From the NCBI GenBank assembly GCA_019307945.1, contig JAFDIS010000005.1, positions 1 to 64,000 of the forward strand: a DNA stretch of 64,000 bases. The letters run 5' to 3'. The position numbers and the translations under genes were made by a program. Under the pieces are notes generated by a model. It had not been told where the DNA came from. It worked only from the letters and a program-made list of their open reading frames with translations, and did not search any database. Below are positions 25,411 to 33,720 of this stretch, one piece after another; within the stretch, counting starts at the first letter, position 1, and each line of letters begins with the position of its first letter. The stretch comes from Deltaproteobacteria bacterium. GTDB lineage: Bacteria > Desulfobacterota > DSM-4660 > Desulfatiglandales > Desulfatiglandaceae.

Positions 25411-27279
25411 TCAGGCCAGGTCAACGGGAATGATGTTTTCCGGTGGCACGCCGCACTCCTTGGCGAGATGTGAAATAATAACGCCCTGCCGCAGACAGGG
25501 TAAGACAATGATCAAGTGATCCTTGCACCGGGTCTGGATTGTTTTCCGGTCCCGGAGCAGAACCTCGAATTTGGACAGAAAACGTTTTCCTTTTTTTCGG
25601 GGGTCGTAGTCCAGAACATAGGCCAGGTTGATCTCACGCCAGTTCAAGCCGAGCAGTTCCATGCTCTGGTAAAAAAGGTGTTTGGGCAGAAAGGGCGTCA
25701 CGCTGACGGGCCGGCCGGCCCGCACCGCGGCAAGGATGGCCCCGCGCGTGGCGTCCACGCCCGCCCCGACATGGTCCAGGGCTGCCGATGACAGGTCATA
25801 GCGTTGGTTGCATATGCGGCAGGCGAGCTTGAAGATCTCCAGTCCGTCCTTGTGAAAGTGGCGGTAAGTGTTGCGGCCGCCGCAATGGGGGCATTCGGTC
25901 TTCAGTGTATAGAGCGGGGTGCCCTTGACCGGGTCATACCTCTCCCGCTCGGCGGCGAGGATGGTCCCGAAAATCCGGTGTTCGTAGGTGGCCTGAAAAA
26001 TTTCCTGGAACATGGCGTCGTAGGTTTCCTGGTCCATTTCCGTCATATTGATGGACGGGCAGCCCGCCTCAATGAAGGCCAGGCGGTCCGGGATCAGTCC
26101 TTTTTCCACGCAATACCTGTAATCCTGACAGCCGGGATAGGGGATAATCGGCGTGAGGTTGATCTGATACTGGTGGTGCTTCTTCCACCAGTCCAGTGTT
26201 TGCTTATAGGTGTCCATGGTTTCGGCCGGGTCGCCGAAGAGAAAATTTCCCTGGATGCCTATACCACACTCTCGGGTCATGGCAAGGGTGGATTCGATCT
26301 GCTCCACGGTGATGTGCTTTTTCATACTTTCAAGCACCGGCGGCGAGGCGCTCTCCAGGCCATAGCTGATATAGAACATACCGCTTTTTTTTAGAAGCTC
26401 CAGGGTCTCTTTGCTGGAGCGGTCAACCCGCATCTGGGCCAGCCATTTGAGGTTGTATTTTCGCATGCGTTGGCAGAATTCCCGGAGGCGATCCTCCTGG
26501 AGCGAGAAGAGTTCGTCGAGGATGGCGAGCATGTTGATGTCATACGTGCTTACCAGGTACTCCACCTCCTCGAAAAAGGAGTCCAGGGAACGCTGGCGGT
26601 AACGATTGCCCAGCGGATGGAAGCAGAAGGTGCAGTTGAACGGGCAAGAGCGACTGGAAATGATCGGCAGAATTCTTGGGTTGTCAAATGGATAGAGGTA
26701 GTAATTGTCATTGGGGCGTTGCAGGTCGAGGTAATGGCCGACATCGAGGCCCTCGTAGTCGGGGTAGGGCAGGGCGTCGAGGTCCATGATTGGCGGGCGC
26801 GGTTTTGTTTTGACGATCTCTCCGGCCCGGTTGCGGAAAACGAGGCCTTGGACGGTATGGAGATCGCGGCCGGTGGTCAGCGCCTCGGCCAGTTCCACGA
26901 TGGTTTCCTCCCCCTCGCCGACGACACCGATGTCGAAGCCCAGGGCGTTTTGCATAAGCTCCGGCTCACTGCAGACGATGCCGCCGCCGACAATCGTAAC
27001 GAGGTCTCGATCCACTGACTTGATCAATTCCAGCAGGGCGCGCAGTTTTTGGTAGTGGGTTGAAAGGCCGCCCGTGCAGACCACGTCGATGGCCTTTCTG
27101 ATAATGGTGGACTGGATGAGGTCCGAGAGGTCGTCTTCCGGAAAATGGTTCAGATTGAGCGAGTCGACGCTGTAGCCGTGATGTTTCAAGACCGCGGAGA
27201 TATAGCCGAGCCCCAACGGGAATTCGTAATATTGGCCATCCCGGTCAATGTAGCGAGGTGCAATGACGAGAAATTTCAT
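25411..27279 (-). CDS. B12-type radical SAM protein with zinc ribbon and C-terminal add-on
   Basis: 622 residues. N-terminal B12-type Rossmann domain (KFLVIAPRYIDRDGQYYEFP, GVVGEGEETIVELAEAL), radical SAM core with SSRSCPFNCTFCFH (Cys 212, 216, 219) and the YGLESASPPVLESMKKH segment. Unlike the homologue at 19031-20404 it continues with a zinc-ribbon-like CPHCGGRN/CRICNQRYDL around residues 465-500, then a C-terminal Rossmann-like piece (LAYVLDYDPRKKGKRF, LIIVLPCLRQGVIISHLAKE). Lies 12 bases upstream of the Rossmann-glycosyltransferase gene. Likely modifies a sugar or lipid-linked glycan; reaction unknown. Confidence 0.87.
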   Translation of the reverse strand: MKFLVIAPRYIDRDGQYYEFPLGLGYISAVLKHHGYSVDSLNLNHFPEDDLSDLIQSTIIRKAIDVVCTGGLSTHYQKLRALLELIKSVDRDLVTIVGGGIVCSEPELMQNALGFDIGVVGEGEETIVELAEALTTGRDLHTVQGLVFRNRAGEIVKTKPRPPIMDLDALPYPDYEGLDVGHYLDLQRPNDNYYLYPFDNPRILPIISSRSCPFNCTFCFHPLGNRYRQRSLDSFFEEVEYLVSTYDINMLAILDELFSLQEDRLREFCQRMRKYNLKWLAQMRVDRSSKETLELLKKSGMFYISYGLESASPPVLESMKKHITVEQIESTLAMTRECGIGIQGNFLFGDPAETMDTYKQTLDWWKKHHQYQINLTPIIPYPGCQDYRYCVEKGLIPDRLAFIEAGCPSINMTEMDQETYDAMFQEIFQATYEHRIFGTILAAERERYDPVKGTPLYTLKTECPHCGGRNTYRHFHKDGLEIFKLACRICNQRYDLSSAALDHVGAGVDATRGAILAAVRAGRPVSVTPFLPKHLFYQSMELLGLNWREINLAYVLDYDPRKKGKRFLSKFEVLLRDRKTIQTRCKDHLIIVLPCLRQGVIISHLAKECGVPPENIIPVDLA

Positions 27280-27367
27280 GGTATGTCAACCATGCAATGT
27301 TCTGGTGCAGGGCCAGCGGGGTCGCTTTCTACCGCCACACCGGCTGCGGGTTTTTTCACTGTCGGTT

Positions 27368-29464
27368 TCAAGCCATCAGTATCCAGCCCGCCGCGTCGTC
27401 CCAAAGAATGACGGGTTGGGAAAGGCCGGCCTTTCGCAGAGAATGGAAGATATCCCGGGGCCAGTCGCCGGTGGTGGCGCATACCACCGCACAGTCGAAG
27501 GCCACCGTGGCGATTTCCTCGGGCTGGACAATGCGCAGGTCCGGGAACATGCGTCGTATCTTTTCGTAGAAGAAGCGGGCGTCGCTCACCGCGACAATTT
27601 CAATATCCATGGGGCGGGTCAGTTCAACCAAAGCGTGGGCCAAGAAATTCATTCCATAGAGAATAACCCTCAGGTTCGGCAAAGCCTTTTCCCGGGCACA
27701 TTCCTTTAGACGGGGCAGCACCTGCCGGGCTTGCTTGGCTTTTTCGATATACAGCTCAGAGAGACGAAAATCCTCCAGCTGGAAAAAATCGTCTACCCGG
27801 TAAAAGTCGTTGAGGCCGTTTTCCATCAACATCTTCGGTAACTCCGGGGAGGTTGAAAGGATCAGGTGCTTAAGGAGATTGTGGTGAAACGGCGTCAGAT
27901 GGGTTGCATGGTCTCCGACAGCGCCGTGTCTGAAGTGGGACGAAGTGCTGGGCAGGGTCGCGAGCTGCTCTTCCTTCATGGCCTCAAAGGAGGTAGCGTC
28001 GACAATGGAGCGGATGGTTTGGTCGTCGGCTTTGCAGCCGAGGAAATCGGCCAGCCTGGCCAATTCCTTTTCCTTTTGGGCCACTAAGTTCTCGTAGGAA
28101 ACGAAATGCACCGGGTATTCTTCGGAAAAACGAATCATGGACTCCATCTGTCGCAAAAAGAGGGAGGCGCCTATCCAGTAATGGGGAGGGAAGTCGAAGC
28201 CGTTGATCATAAAGATCATGGCCCCCTCCACTGAGAGATGGTTGAAAAATTCTTTGTTATTAGTGGGGTAACCCAGGGCGGCGTCCGGTTCGTTCAGAAA
28301 ATGGTAGTAGAGTGAGACCAAGGCATCACCGATGTTGCGGTAGAGAAAGATCAGCCGAGCTTTTTTGTTGCGGATCGTCCGCTGGATTGCTGGTGAGGCC
28401 AGAAAGTGCCAGCTGAAGAAGGTGCCCGGCGGGTGGTCGAGGTAGCGGGGATCCTCAAAGGCGGTACAGTCGCCATCATGGATCGGCTCGTGGGGAGTGA
28501 GGCCGGTCATCTTGGAGAGGATTTTTCGCATCATCCAGGTACCGCTTTTCATCATGCTGGAGAGCATGATCGGCCGTTCAGCGGTGAGTTTTTCTTCCGG
28601 AGGTGGCTGCTGGTCCATGCACGCGTAAAGAGGAGGTGCGGCCGCGAACCGGTAGCCCAGGGACTCGTAGGCATGGACGACCTCCTCCGGAACCAAGACG
28701 GCGAATGCCTTCTGTTTCCAATCCGGCCAGCGCTGATAGGCGGTTTTCTCGTCCACGTAACTCTCTTCCCCACGGTAGACCTGGTGGGCGAAAGCGTACA
28801 CCGTGTCCAGCAGATTCTCGGAAAAAGAGCAGCGACCCTTGGTAAGAAAGCAGACAAGGTCCTTGAGGGCCTGCCGATCGGTGAGCAAGTCCTCGATACG
28901 CACGAAATAGTCGACATGATCCAGGTCTACAAGGACGTTGTGCAGGAGCCACATGCCCTGGTAGGCTGCCCAGATCTCGACTTGTTCCTTGGTATAGGGT
29001 CTAAGGTCTAGGCATTTGAAAAGGTCGTGCCGAGCGTGTTGCCACTCATGCTCCAGGGCGCCGGACCAAGTGCCCGGCATGCGGCAATTGTTCACCCGGT
29101 GGCGGATGTAGAAGTCGAGCCAGGTGTAAGGATGGCGCACCAGGTTGGCGATGGGGACCCGATCGCCATATTTCTTCTGGATTGGGCCCATCTGACTGGC
29201 CCGGTATGCATGACATTCGCCAATGGCCTGGTAGTCGGTGCCGATGTCCTCGAGAAAGGCAGTCATTGTGAGAAGGTCAGGCCTAGTGTCGCGGCCGCGT
29301 CCGTCATCGAAGTACTTGAGGCGGGCCGGTTCGTAGCAGTTGATCACAAAGATCTCCGGATGAGCGTTAAGCGCCTTGGAAAGCCAGTGATCGCCTGCAT
29401 GTCCCCAGCCGGTGAGGTAGAAGACGTTGGTGTCGGCCTCGAAACGTGATGTGGAGACGGGCAT
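27368..29464 (-). CDS. tandem sulfotransferase-like protein with Rossmann-like tail
   Basis: 698 residues containing two sulfotransferase-type folds. The first (~15-270) starts YLTGWGHAGDHWLSKALNAH, a PAPS 5'-phosphate loop variant without the usual Lys/Thr. The second (~298-530) is nearer canonical: IMLSSMMKSGTWMMRKILSK (5'-phosphosulfate loop), FLYRNIGDALVSLYYHF (3'-phosphate motif) and FRHGAVGDH near 511. Residues ~598-690 (LRVILYGMNFLAHALVELT, IEIVAVSDARFFYEKI) are Rossmann-like, as in several neighbours. It probably sulfates a sugar of the local glycan; the first domain may be structural. Gaps of 88 bases downstream and 25 upstream. Confidence 0.8.
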   Translation of the reverse strand: MPVSTSRFEADTNVFYLTGWGHAGDHWLSKALNAHPEIFVINCYEPARLKYFDDGRGRDTRPDLLTMTAFLEDIGTDYQAIGECHAYRASQMGPIQKKYGDRVPIANLVRHPYTWLDFYIRHRVNNCRMPGTWSGALEHEWQHARHDLFKCLDLRPYTKEQVEIWAAYQGMWLLHNVLVDLDHVDYFVRIEDLLTDRQALKDLVCFLTKGRCSFSENLLDTVYAFAHQVYRGEESYVDEKTAYQRWPDWKQKAFAVLVPEEVVHAYESLGYRFAAAPPLYACMDQQPPPEEKLTAERPIMLSSMMKSGTWMMRKILSKMTGLTPHEPIHDGDCTAFEDPRYLDHPPGTFFSWHFLASPAIQRTIRNKKARLIFLYRNIGDALVSLYYHFLNEPDAALGYPTNNKEFFNHLSVEGAMIFMINGFDFPPHYWIGASLFLRQMESMIRFSEEYPVHFVSYENLVAQKEKELARLADFLGCKADDQTIRSIVDATSFEAMKEEQLATLPSTSSHFRHGAVGDHATHLTPFHHNLLKHLILSTSPELPKMLMENGLNDFYRVDDFFQLEDFRLSELYIEKAKQARQVLPRLKECAREKALPNLRVILYGMNFLAHALVELTRPMDIEIVAVSDARFFYEKIRRMFPDLRIVQPEEIATVAFDCAVVCATTGDWPRDIFHSLRKAGLSQPVILWDDAAGWILMA

Positions 29465-29489
29465 GGGGTTGATTTCCTTTCTTTCCAGT

Positions 29490-29973
29490 TCAGATGAAAT
29501 TCACATGCATGGGAGGCGGACCGGGGGCCTCCGGTAGTCGGGCCATCCCCTTCTTCAGATCCCAAAGGAATTCGTTGACTTTATGCTGCAGGCACAGCAG
29601 GCCACATCGCCTGCGGGCGTCGAAGCCGGTGGAGGCGATCTTGGCGATGGTTTTCCAATAGCGGTCGCTTCCCCAGCATGCCACAGGGCGCTACCAGTCC
29701 TGAACCCGACAATTGCAGCATGACCGGTGGCCCGTAGCAGCGGCTGTATTTACGGTTGCGACCGGAAAAGATGAGGTCATCGTGGTTGAGGTGGTCGCAT
29801 ACCCCGACAGCCACTGCCTCCTGGCCGAGATAGAGACGGACGGGTGTCCGCATTTCCTGCTCCGGGTAGAGGGCAATGACCATTTCTTCATACAGCCTCA
29901 GATTAAGGATCCCCCGGTAGGGGGCTGGAAGAGTTTCTGTCGGTATGTTCGTGTTGTTCAGATTAGTGCTCAT
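29490..29973 (-). pseudogene. chimeric remnant: E1-alpha N-terminus joined to radical SAM/SPASM C-terminus
   Basis: The first ~70 codons (from 29973) match the start of ThDP-dependent dehydrogenase E1-alpha subunits: ILNLRLYEEMVIALYPEQ, then VRLYLGQEAVAVGVCDHL and DDLIFS. The frame then jumps without a break into RNRKYSRCYGPPVMLQLSGS and GLVAPCGML, which belongs to the SPASM region of the radical SAM protein at 31308-32411. After CGML about 20 codons are missing and the match continues in another frame: RYWKTIAKIASTGFDARR, LCLQHKVNEFLWDL, ending PPPMHVNFI at 29490. So two genes were fused by deletion and then frameshifted. The 5' end still overlaps the upstream glycosyltransferase stop. Confidence 0.82.
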
Positions 29974-31250
29974 GAGGTTGGTTCATACGCTTCCCCCAGG
30001 ATGGGAATCATGGCATTCATGGAATGGGTCTGCCGGTACTCACGAACATTGTCTCTCAGCCCCTGGTAATCGGCGGCGGCGATCAGAGCCGGAATTTCTT
30101 CGAGCCGACGCAGGGAGTAGACCAGGCCAAGGCCGTGTTCGTTTACCAGCTTCCGAACTGTCGTGAATTCTTCATATACCAGAAGAGGCAGGCCTGCCTC
30201 GAAGTAGCTGCAGACCTTTGTCGGCATGGTGAATCTGAAATGTTCCTCTGGATATTGTGCTCTGGCCAGGTTATCGAAAAGGAGTCCGAAATGATAATTG
30301 GTCAGAATGTCCGGCAGTTGATGAAACGGCACCCCCGGTTTGAAACTAAAACAGGGATATCGTTTTTCCATCCTTTGGTAATGACGGTGTTCTTCCCAAT
30401 GCATGTCTCTGGCATTCTGATTTACGAGAATGTCGAGATGAAGTCCCGTATTCTCAGTGCTCGCAATCATCGGATCGAAAAGATGGTTGCCATGCCCGAG
30501 GGAGTCGGCGAGCCTCGGCGGGATGACTCCGCCGGCGAAGACCAGACGGTTTCGTGTTGAGCCGTTTGGCGTCCGATCTCGGAAGAGTTGCGGTAAAGGC
30601 AGACTCTGAACCGCATAATCGGGGGGTGCTTTTTCATATTTCTGTCGTAGCACCGCAATCGCCTCTGGAGGCATTTTATGAGTGAAGCCGTCTGCCTGCC
30701 GCAGGATCGCTTCTTCCATTGAGATATCAGGATGGTTTGGGTCATTGTGCAAGAACAGCATGGCATCGTTGCTGTCTATAATGGTGTACGTTCCGCTTTT
30801 TTCCTTGGCTGCCACGGCCAGGGCTCCGAGAATCCACGGTTGGATAAAGGCGTGGATGCAGGCGGGGCAGCTGTCTGCAAGGAGGGTCCATAACTCTTGG
30901 AAGTCCCATATCTCGTAAAATTGATCAAAAAATCTTTCCGGCTCGGTGTCTTCCCGGATGCAACAGCCAAGGAGGGTGATGAAATACTTGCCGGTCTCCC
31001 GCAGGATCACGGCGTTTCTTATGAGCCTGGATGAAGGATAATAGGAGACGAAGACGATGTGCCGCCTGCCAGCCACAGTGCTTTGATTCAGATGATCTGG
31101 TTTGTCTCGGTGGACGAGGGTCCCCCGGCCCCTTGGCATGGGCCCGGCCAGCGCAGCGTTGATCATTTCCCGCTGCATGGGTGTCCACTGTCCCGGAATT
31201 TCCGGACGAGACCTTTGAATTTTCGAGATTAAAGTCAAGTTGAAACTCAC
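29970..31250 (-). CDS. glycosyltransferase-like protein
   Basis: 426 residues, GT-B-like. Seen: RRHIVFVSYYPSSRLIRNAV near residue 60, TYTIIDSNDAMLFLHND, NRLVFAGGVIPPRLADS, and the donor-side FTMPTKVCSYFEAGLPLLVY followed by EFTTVRKLVNEHGLGLVY. The C-terminal part strongly resembles that of the protein at 23713-25398, so they are related members of one unusual glycosyltransferase group. Its stop overlaps the ATG of the chimeric remnant, so it was once coupled to the intact E1-alpha-like gene. 57 bases separate it from the radical SAM gene upstream. Substrate unknown. Confidence 0.75.
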   Translation of the reverse strand: MSFNLTLISKIQRSRPEIPGQWTPMQREMINAALAGPMPRGRGTLVHRDKPDHLNQSTVAGRRHIVFVSYYPSSRLIRNAVILRETGKYFITLLGCCIREDTEPERFFDQFYEIWDFQELWTLLADSCPACIHAFIQPWILGALAVAAKEKSGTYTIIDSNDAMLFLHNDPNHPDISMEEAILRQADGFTHKMPPEAIAVLRQKYEKAPPDYAVQSLPLPQLFRDRTPNGSTRNRLVFAGGVIPPRLADSLGHGNHLFDPMIASTENTGLHLDILVNQNARDMHWEEHRHYQRMEKRYPCFSFKPGVPFHQLPDILTNYHFGLLFDNLARAQYPEEHFRFTMPTKVCSYFEAGLPLLVYEEFTTVRKLVNEHGLGLVYSLRRLEEIPALIAAADYQGLRDNVREYRQTHSMNAMIPILGEAYEPTS

Positions 31251-31307
31251 GACCTCGTCTGGCAGATTTGGTATATGTTGGATACCAGAGGGGAGGTCGT
31301 AACATGA

Positions 31308-32411
31308 CTAGATAAAATTTACATGCATAGGTGTCGCACCAATTTGGGTAGAAAGCTTTAAGCGGTCGTTTTTCAAATCCCATAAGAACTCATTTACTTT
31401 ATGCTGAAGACATAATGATCCGCACATCCTACGAGCGTCAAAGTTTTCAGAAGCGATTGTGTTCATTACATGCCAATAGCGAGCACCTTCATATATTTGT
31501 TTGAATGACTTTTCAGCAATGTTACCTATATGAAATTCATTGTATCGCTCATTGAAAAGCATGCCGCAAGGCGCCACTAGCCCGGATCCGGACATTTGAA
31601 GGAGAAAAGGCGGACCGTAGCAACGGCTATAACGTCGCTTCCCGCCACTCATGATTTTGCTCCATTTTGCCTTCACAGAGTAGCTTGATGTCGATATGCT
31701 TTCCGCCTTTCTCAGTATATTGGTGAGGGAGAAATAGGCTTTATAGTCCACCCCCAAACTGCCGTTTTCATCATCGCTGCAGTGCTTGATTACGAGATAG
31801 TCTACGCCCAGGCGTTTCCCCAGACGGGCCAGAGGAATGACCTGGTCGGCATACCAAGGTAATAATACCATTTGCATGCCGATGGTTACAGGGAGGTTGC
31901 GCCTCGCCTTGATCTCTACACTAGAGCGGATGGTACGGCAGACTTTTTCGAAGGATGAAGGCGCACAGCCCATGATTCGTGCATAGCGATGAGGATCGGC
32001 ACCGGAAAAATTGAAACGAAGATATGTGAGCTTTGGGAGTATCTCCTCGAGAAGTTCGGTATCAAGGCGATAACCATTGGTCCCAAGCGCCATGTCCAGC
32101 CCATTGTCATGGCCCCTTAGAATCGCTGCTTTGAGATGCGGGCTCAAGGTACTCTCTCCGTCGCTCACGAAGCTAATGGCTTTTACACCAATTTCGGCTG
32201 CATCGTCTAGAAAGCGAAAAATGACGGCCTTTGTCAGTGGGTATTCTCTATTGGCCTGGAGACGACCGTAGCAATACACGCAGTGGTAGTTGCAGCGCCT
32301 GGTCAGAGCACAGTCGATGGTGATGGGGGCGATTCGTTCTCCCCGAAGCCAGGCTTCGACCCGCTCGCGATGCCATGCCAGCTTGTGTCCATCGAGAATG
32401 AGGGATTCCAA
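31308..32411 (-). CDS. radical SAM/SPASM protein
   Basis: 367 residues. Begins LILDGHKLAWHRERVEAWL, a head shared with the radical SAM protein at 33721-34824, then TRRCNYHCVYCYG (Cys 40, 44, 47 binding the SAM cluster), SFVSDGESTLSP and FNFSGADPHRYARI. The C-terminal SPASM-like region has extra cysteines (RCYGPPFLL, APCGML, RRMCGSLCLQHK) that probably bind auxiliary iron-sulfur clusters; the end is MHVNFI. The DNA here is visibly AT-richer than most of the window. SPASM enzymes modify peptides, proteins or sugars; the setting favours a glycan or glycan-linked target. No precursor peptide gene is evident. Confidence 0.88.
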   Translation of the reverse strand: MESLILDGHKLAWHRERVEAWLRGERIAPITIDCALTRRCNYHCVYCYGRLQANREYPLTKAVIFRFLDDAAEIGVKAISFVSDGESTLSPHLKAAILRGHDNGLDMALGTNGYRLDTELLEEILPKLTYLRFNFSGADPHRYARIMGCAPSSFEKVCRTIRSSVEIKARRNLPVTIGMQMVLLPWYADQVIPLARLGKRLGVDYLVIKHCSDDENGSLGVDYKAYFSLTNILRKAESISTSSYSVKAKWSKIMSGGKRRYSRCYGPPFLLQMSGSGLVAPCGMLFNERYNEFHIGNIAEKSFKQIYEGARYWHVMNTIASENFDARRMCGSLCLQHKVNEFLWDLKNDRLKLSTQIGATPMHVNFI

Positions 32412-32427
32412 CGTAAGAGCCTTTCGG

Positions 32428-32910
32428 TTAAACTCTGAGATAGCCGGGTCGTTGGCTGGTGATCCAGGCGGTCACCAGGTCAGGGAAGTGGACGTTTCCG
32501 GCATAGGGGTCGTACACTTTCATGCCGATAAGTTCCATGATTTTGATATCGTCGCGGCCACAGCAGTGGGAGGGGCCCAGGAACTGGAAGTAATTCTCGA
32601 CGCCTGTGGCGATGAATTTTACATTCAGATGCTGAAGTACGACATCGTTGCGAACCTGTTCCAGGGCCCGGAAGACCAGGAAGTTGACAATGGTGTAAAA
32701 AATAGGAATAAGGCCGCTCATGCTCATACCGGCTGCAATTCCGGTTGCCCCTTGCTCCATGATCCCCACGTTGATTACTCGATCGGGGAATTCGTCTCGT
32801 AAGCGGTCGATAGCGCCGAAGCCCATATCGCCGACCAGCAGATAATACCTTTCATCTCTACGAAAGTGTGGTATCAGAAGGTTGACAACGGTTTTGCGGT
32901 GGTCAGTCAT
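32428..32910 (-). CDS. transketolase C-subunit, pyrimidine-binding domain only
   Basis: 160 residues matching the ThDP pyrimidine-binding domain of split transketolases: YLLVGDMGFGAIDRLRDEFP, RVINVGIMEQGATGIAAGMS (the Glu of MEQ is the cofactor-activating residue) and FIATGVENYFQFLGPSH, ending GYLRV. A typical C-subunit is about 300 residues with a further C-terminal domain; here the stop comes directly after the Pyr domain, and the next gene starts 16 bases on. Start set at ATG 32910 (MTDHRKTVVN), overlapping the N-subunit gene by 8 bases; the longer frame to 32979 adds an unconvincing leader. Either a minimal working partner or a truncated one. Confidence 0.82.
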   Translation of the reverse strand: MTDHRKTVVNLLIPHFRRDERYYLLVGDMGFGAIDRLRDEFPDRVINVGIMEQGATGIAAGMSMSGLIPIFYTIVNFLVFRALEQVRNDVVLQHLNVKFIATGVENYFQFLGPSHCCGRDDIKIMELIGMKVYDPYAGNVHFPDLVTAWITSQRPGYLRV

Positions 32911-33718
32911 CTTCCAACTCTTCCTTGGAAGGAAGTCTAAAATGAAACTTGGGGACGTTTTCCATGCAGCGAACGCCATATCCCTTTACGGTTTCGGCGA
33001 TCACAACACCCGGTGGACCTTGTTGGCGCTCTTTAAGTTGCAGGAAACAATCCCTCAGAGCCAGGGGGTCATGACCATCGCAGGAGACGGGGTCCAGACC
33101 GAAACCTTCGAGTCGGCGCTCAAGATCGTCGGGGTTGCAATCCATCACGGCGGTGATAAAATCCATTGCCTGCAATCGGTTCCGGTCAACAATGACAATC
33201 AGTCGATGCAGGTTCTTCTTAACTGCGAACTGGAATGCCTCCCAAGTGGTGCCCTCTTGCATTTCCCCATCACCGACAAGGCAAAAGACGTGGTATGATT
33301 TGCCTTGGAGTTTCGCTCCGTAGGCAAGGCCTACAGCTATGGGGAGGCCATGTCCCAAGGAACCGCAGCCGGCCTCGATGCCGTATTCAGGCCGTCTATC
33401 GCTACAACCGGCAAGGGTGCTGCGGGGGGTGTAAAAGCCCTTCCATTCTTCCATGGGAATGACACCAAGATGCGCGAGGATGGCATATAGGCCATAGCAG
33501 CCGTGGCTCTTGGAAAAGATCAGGCGGTCACGATCTTTCCAGAGGGGGTCGTTTGGCTCATAGGTCATTGCCCCGGCGTAAAGTGCCACCAGGACATCCA
33601 CACAGGAGAGGGACGGTGCGATGTGCCCCGCACCGTTTTCCACAGCGACGGTCAGTACCTGCCGCCTTATATGCGCCGACATCTCCTCGAGTGCATTAGT
33701 GTATGGTGAGGATTTCAT
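32903..33718 (-). CDS. transketolase N-subunit (ThDP diphosphate-binding)
   Basis: 271 residues. Matches the first half of split transketolases: RRQVLTVAVENGAGHIAPSL, FSKSHGCYGLYAILAHLG, SLGHGLPIAVGLAYGAKLQG and the ThDP/Mg motif VGDGEMQEGTTWEAFQFAV with VIVDRNRLQAMD. Transketolases move two-carbon units between sugar phosphates and can make sedoheptulose 7-phosphate, the substrate of GmhA, whose homologue is in the same operon. Start at ATG 33718, just after the stop of the radical SAM gene; a longer frame to 33763 would only reread that gene's tail. Coupled to the shortened C-subunit by an 8-base overlap. Confidence 0.88.
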   Translation of the reverse strand: MKSSPYTNALEEMSAHIRRQVLTVAVENGAGHIAPSLSCVDVLVALYAGAMTYEPNDPLWKDRDRLIFSKSHGCYGLYAILAHLGVIPMEEWKGFYTPRSTLAGCSDRRPEYGIEAGCGSLGHGLPIAVGLAYGAKLQGKSYHVFCLVGDGEMQEGTTWEAFQFAVKKNLHRLIVIVDRNRLQAMDFITAVMDCNPDDLERRLEGFGLDPVSCDGHDPLALRDCFLQLKERQQGPPGVVIAETVKGYGVRCMENVPKFHFRLPSKEELEDD

Positions 33719-33720
33719 TT

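Noticed and set aside
29581-29973. Reading this 130-codon frame as an intact gene
   Set aside because: It joins parts of two unrelated families, and the second part continues in another frame downstream.
30500-33700. An insertion element or phage piece as the cause of the AT-richer stretch
   Set aside because: No transposase, integrase or terminal repeats were seen; base composition alone only suggests past transfer.
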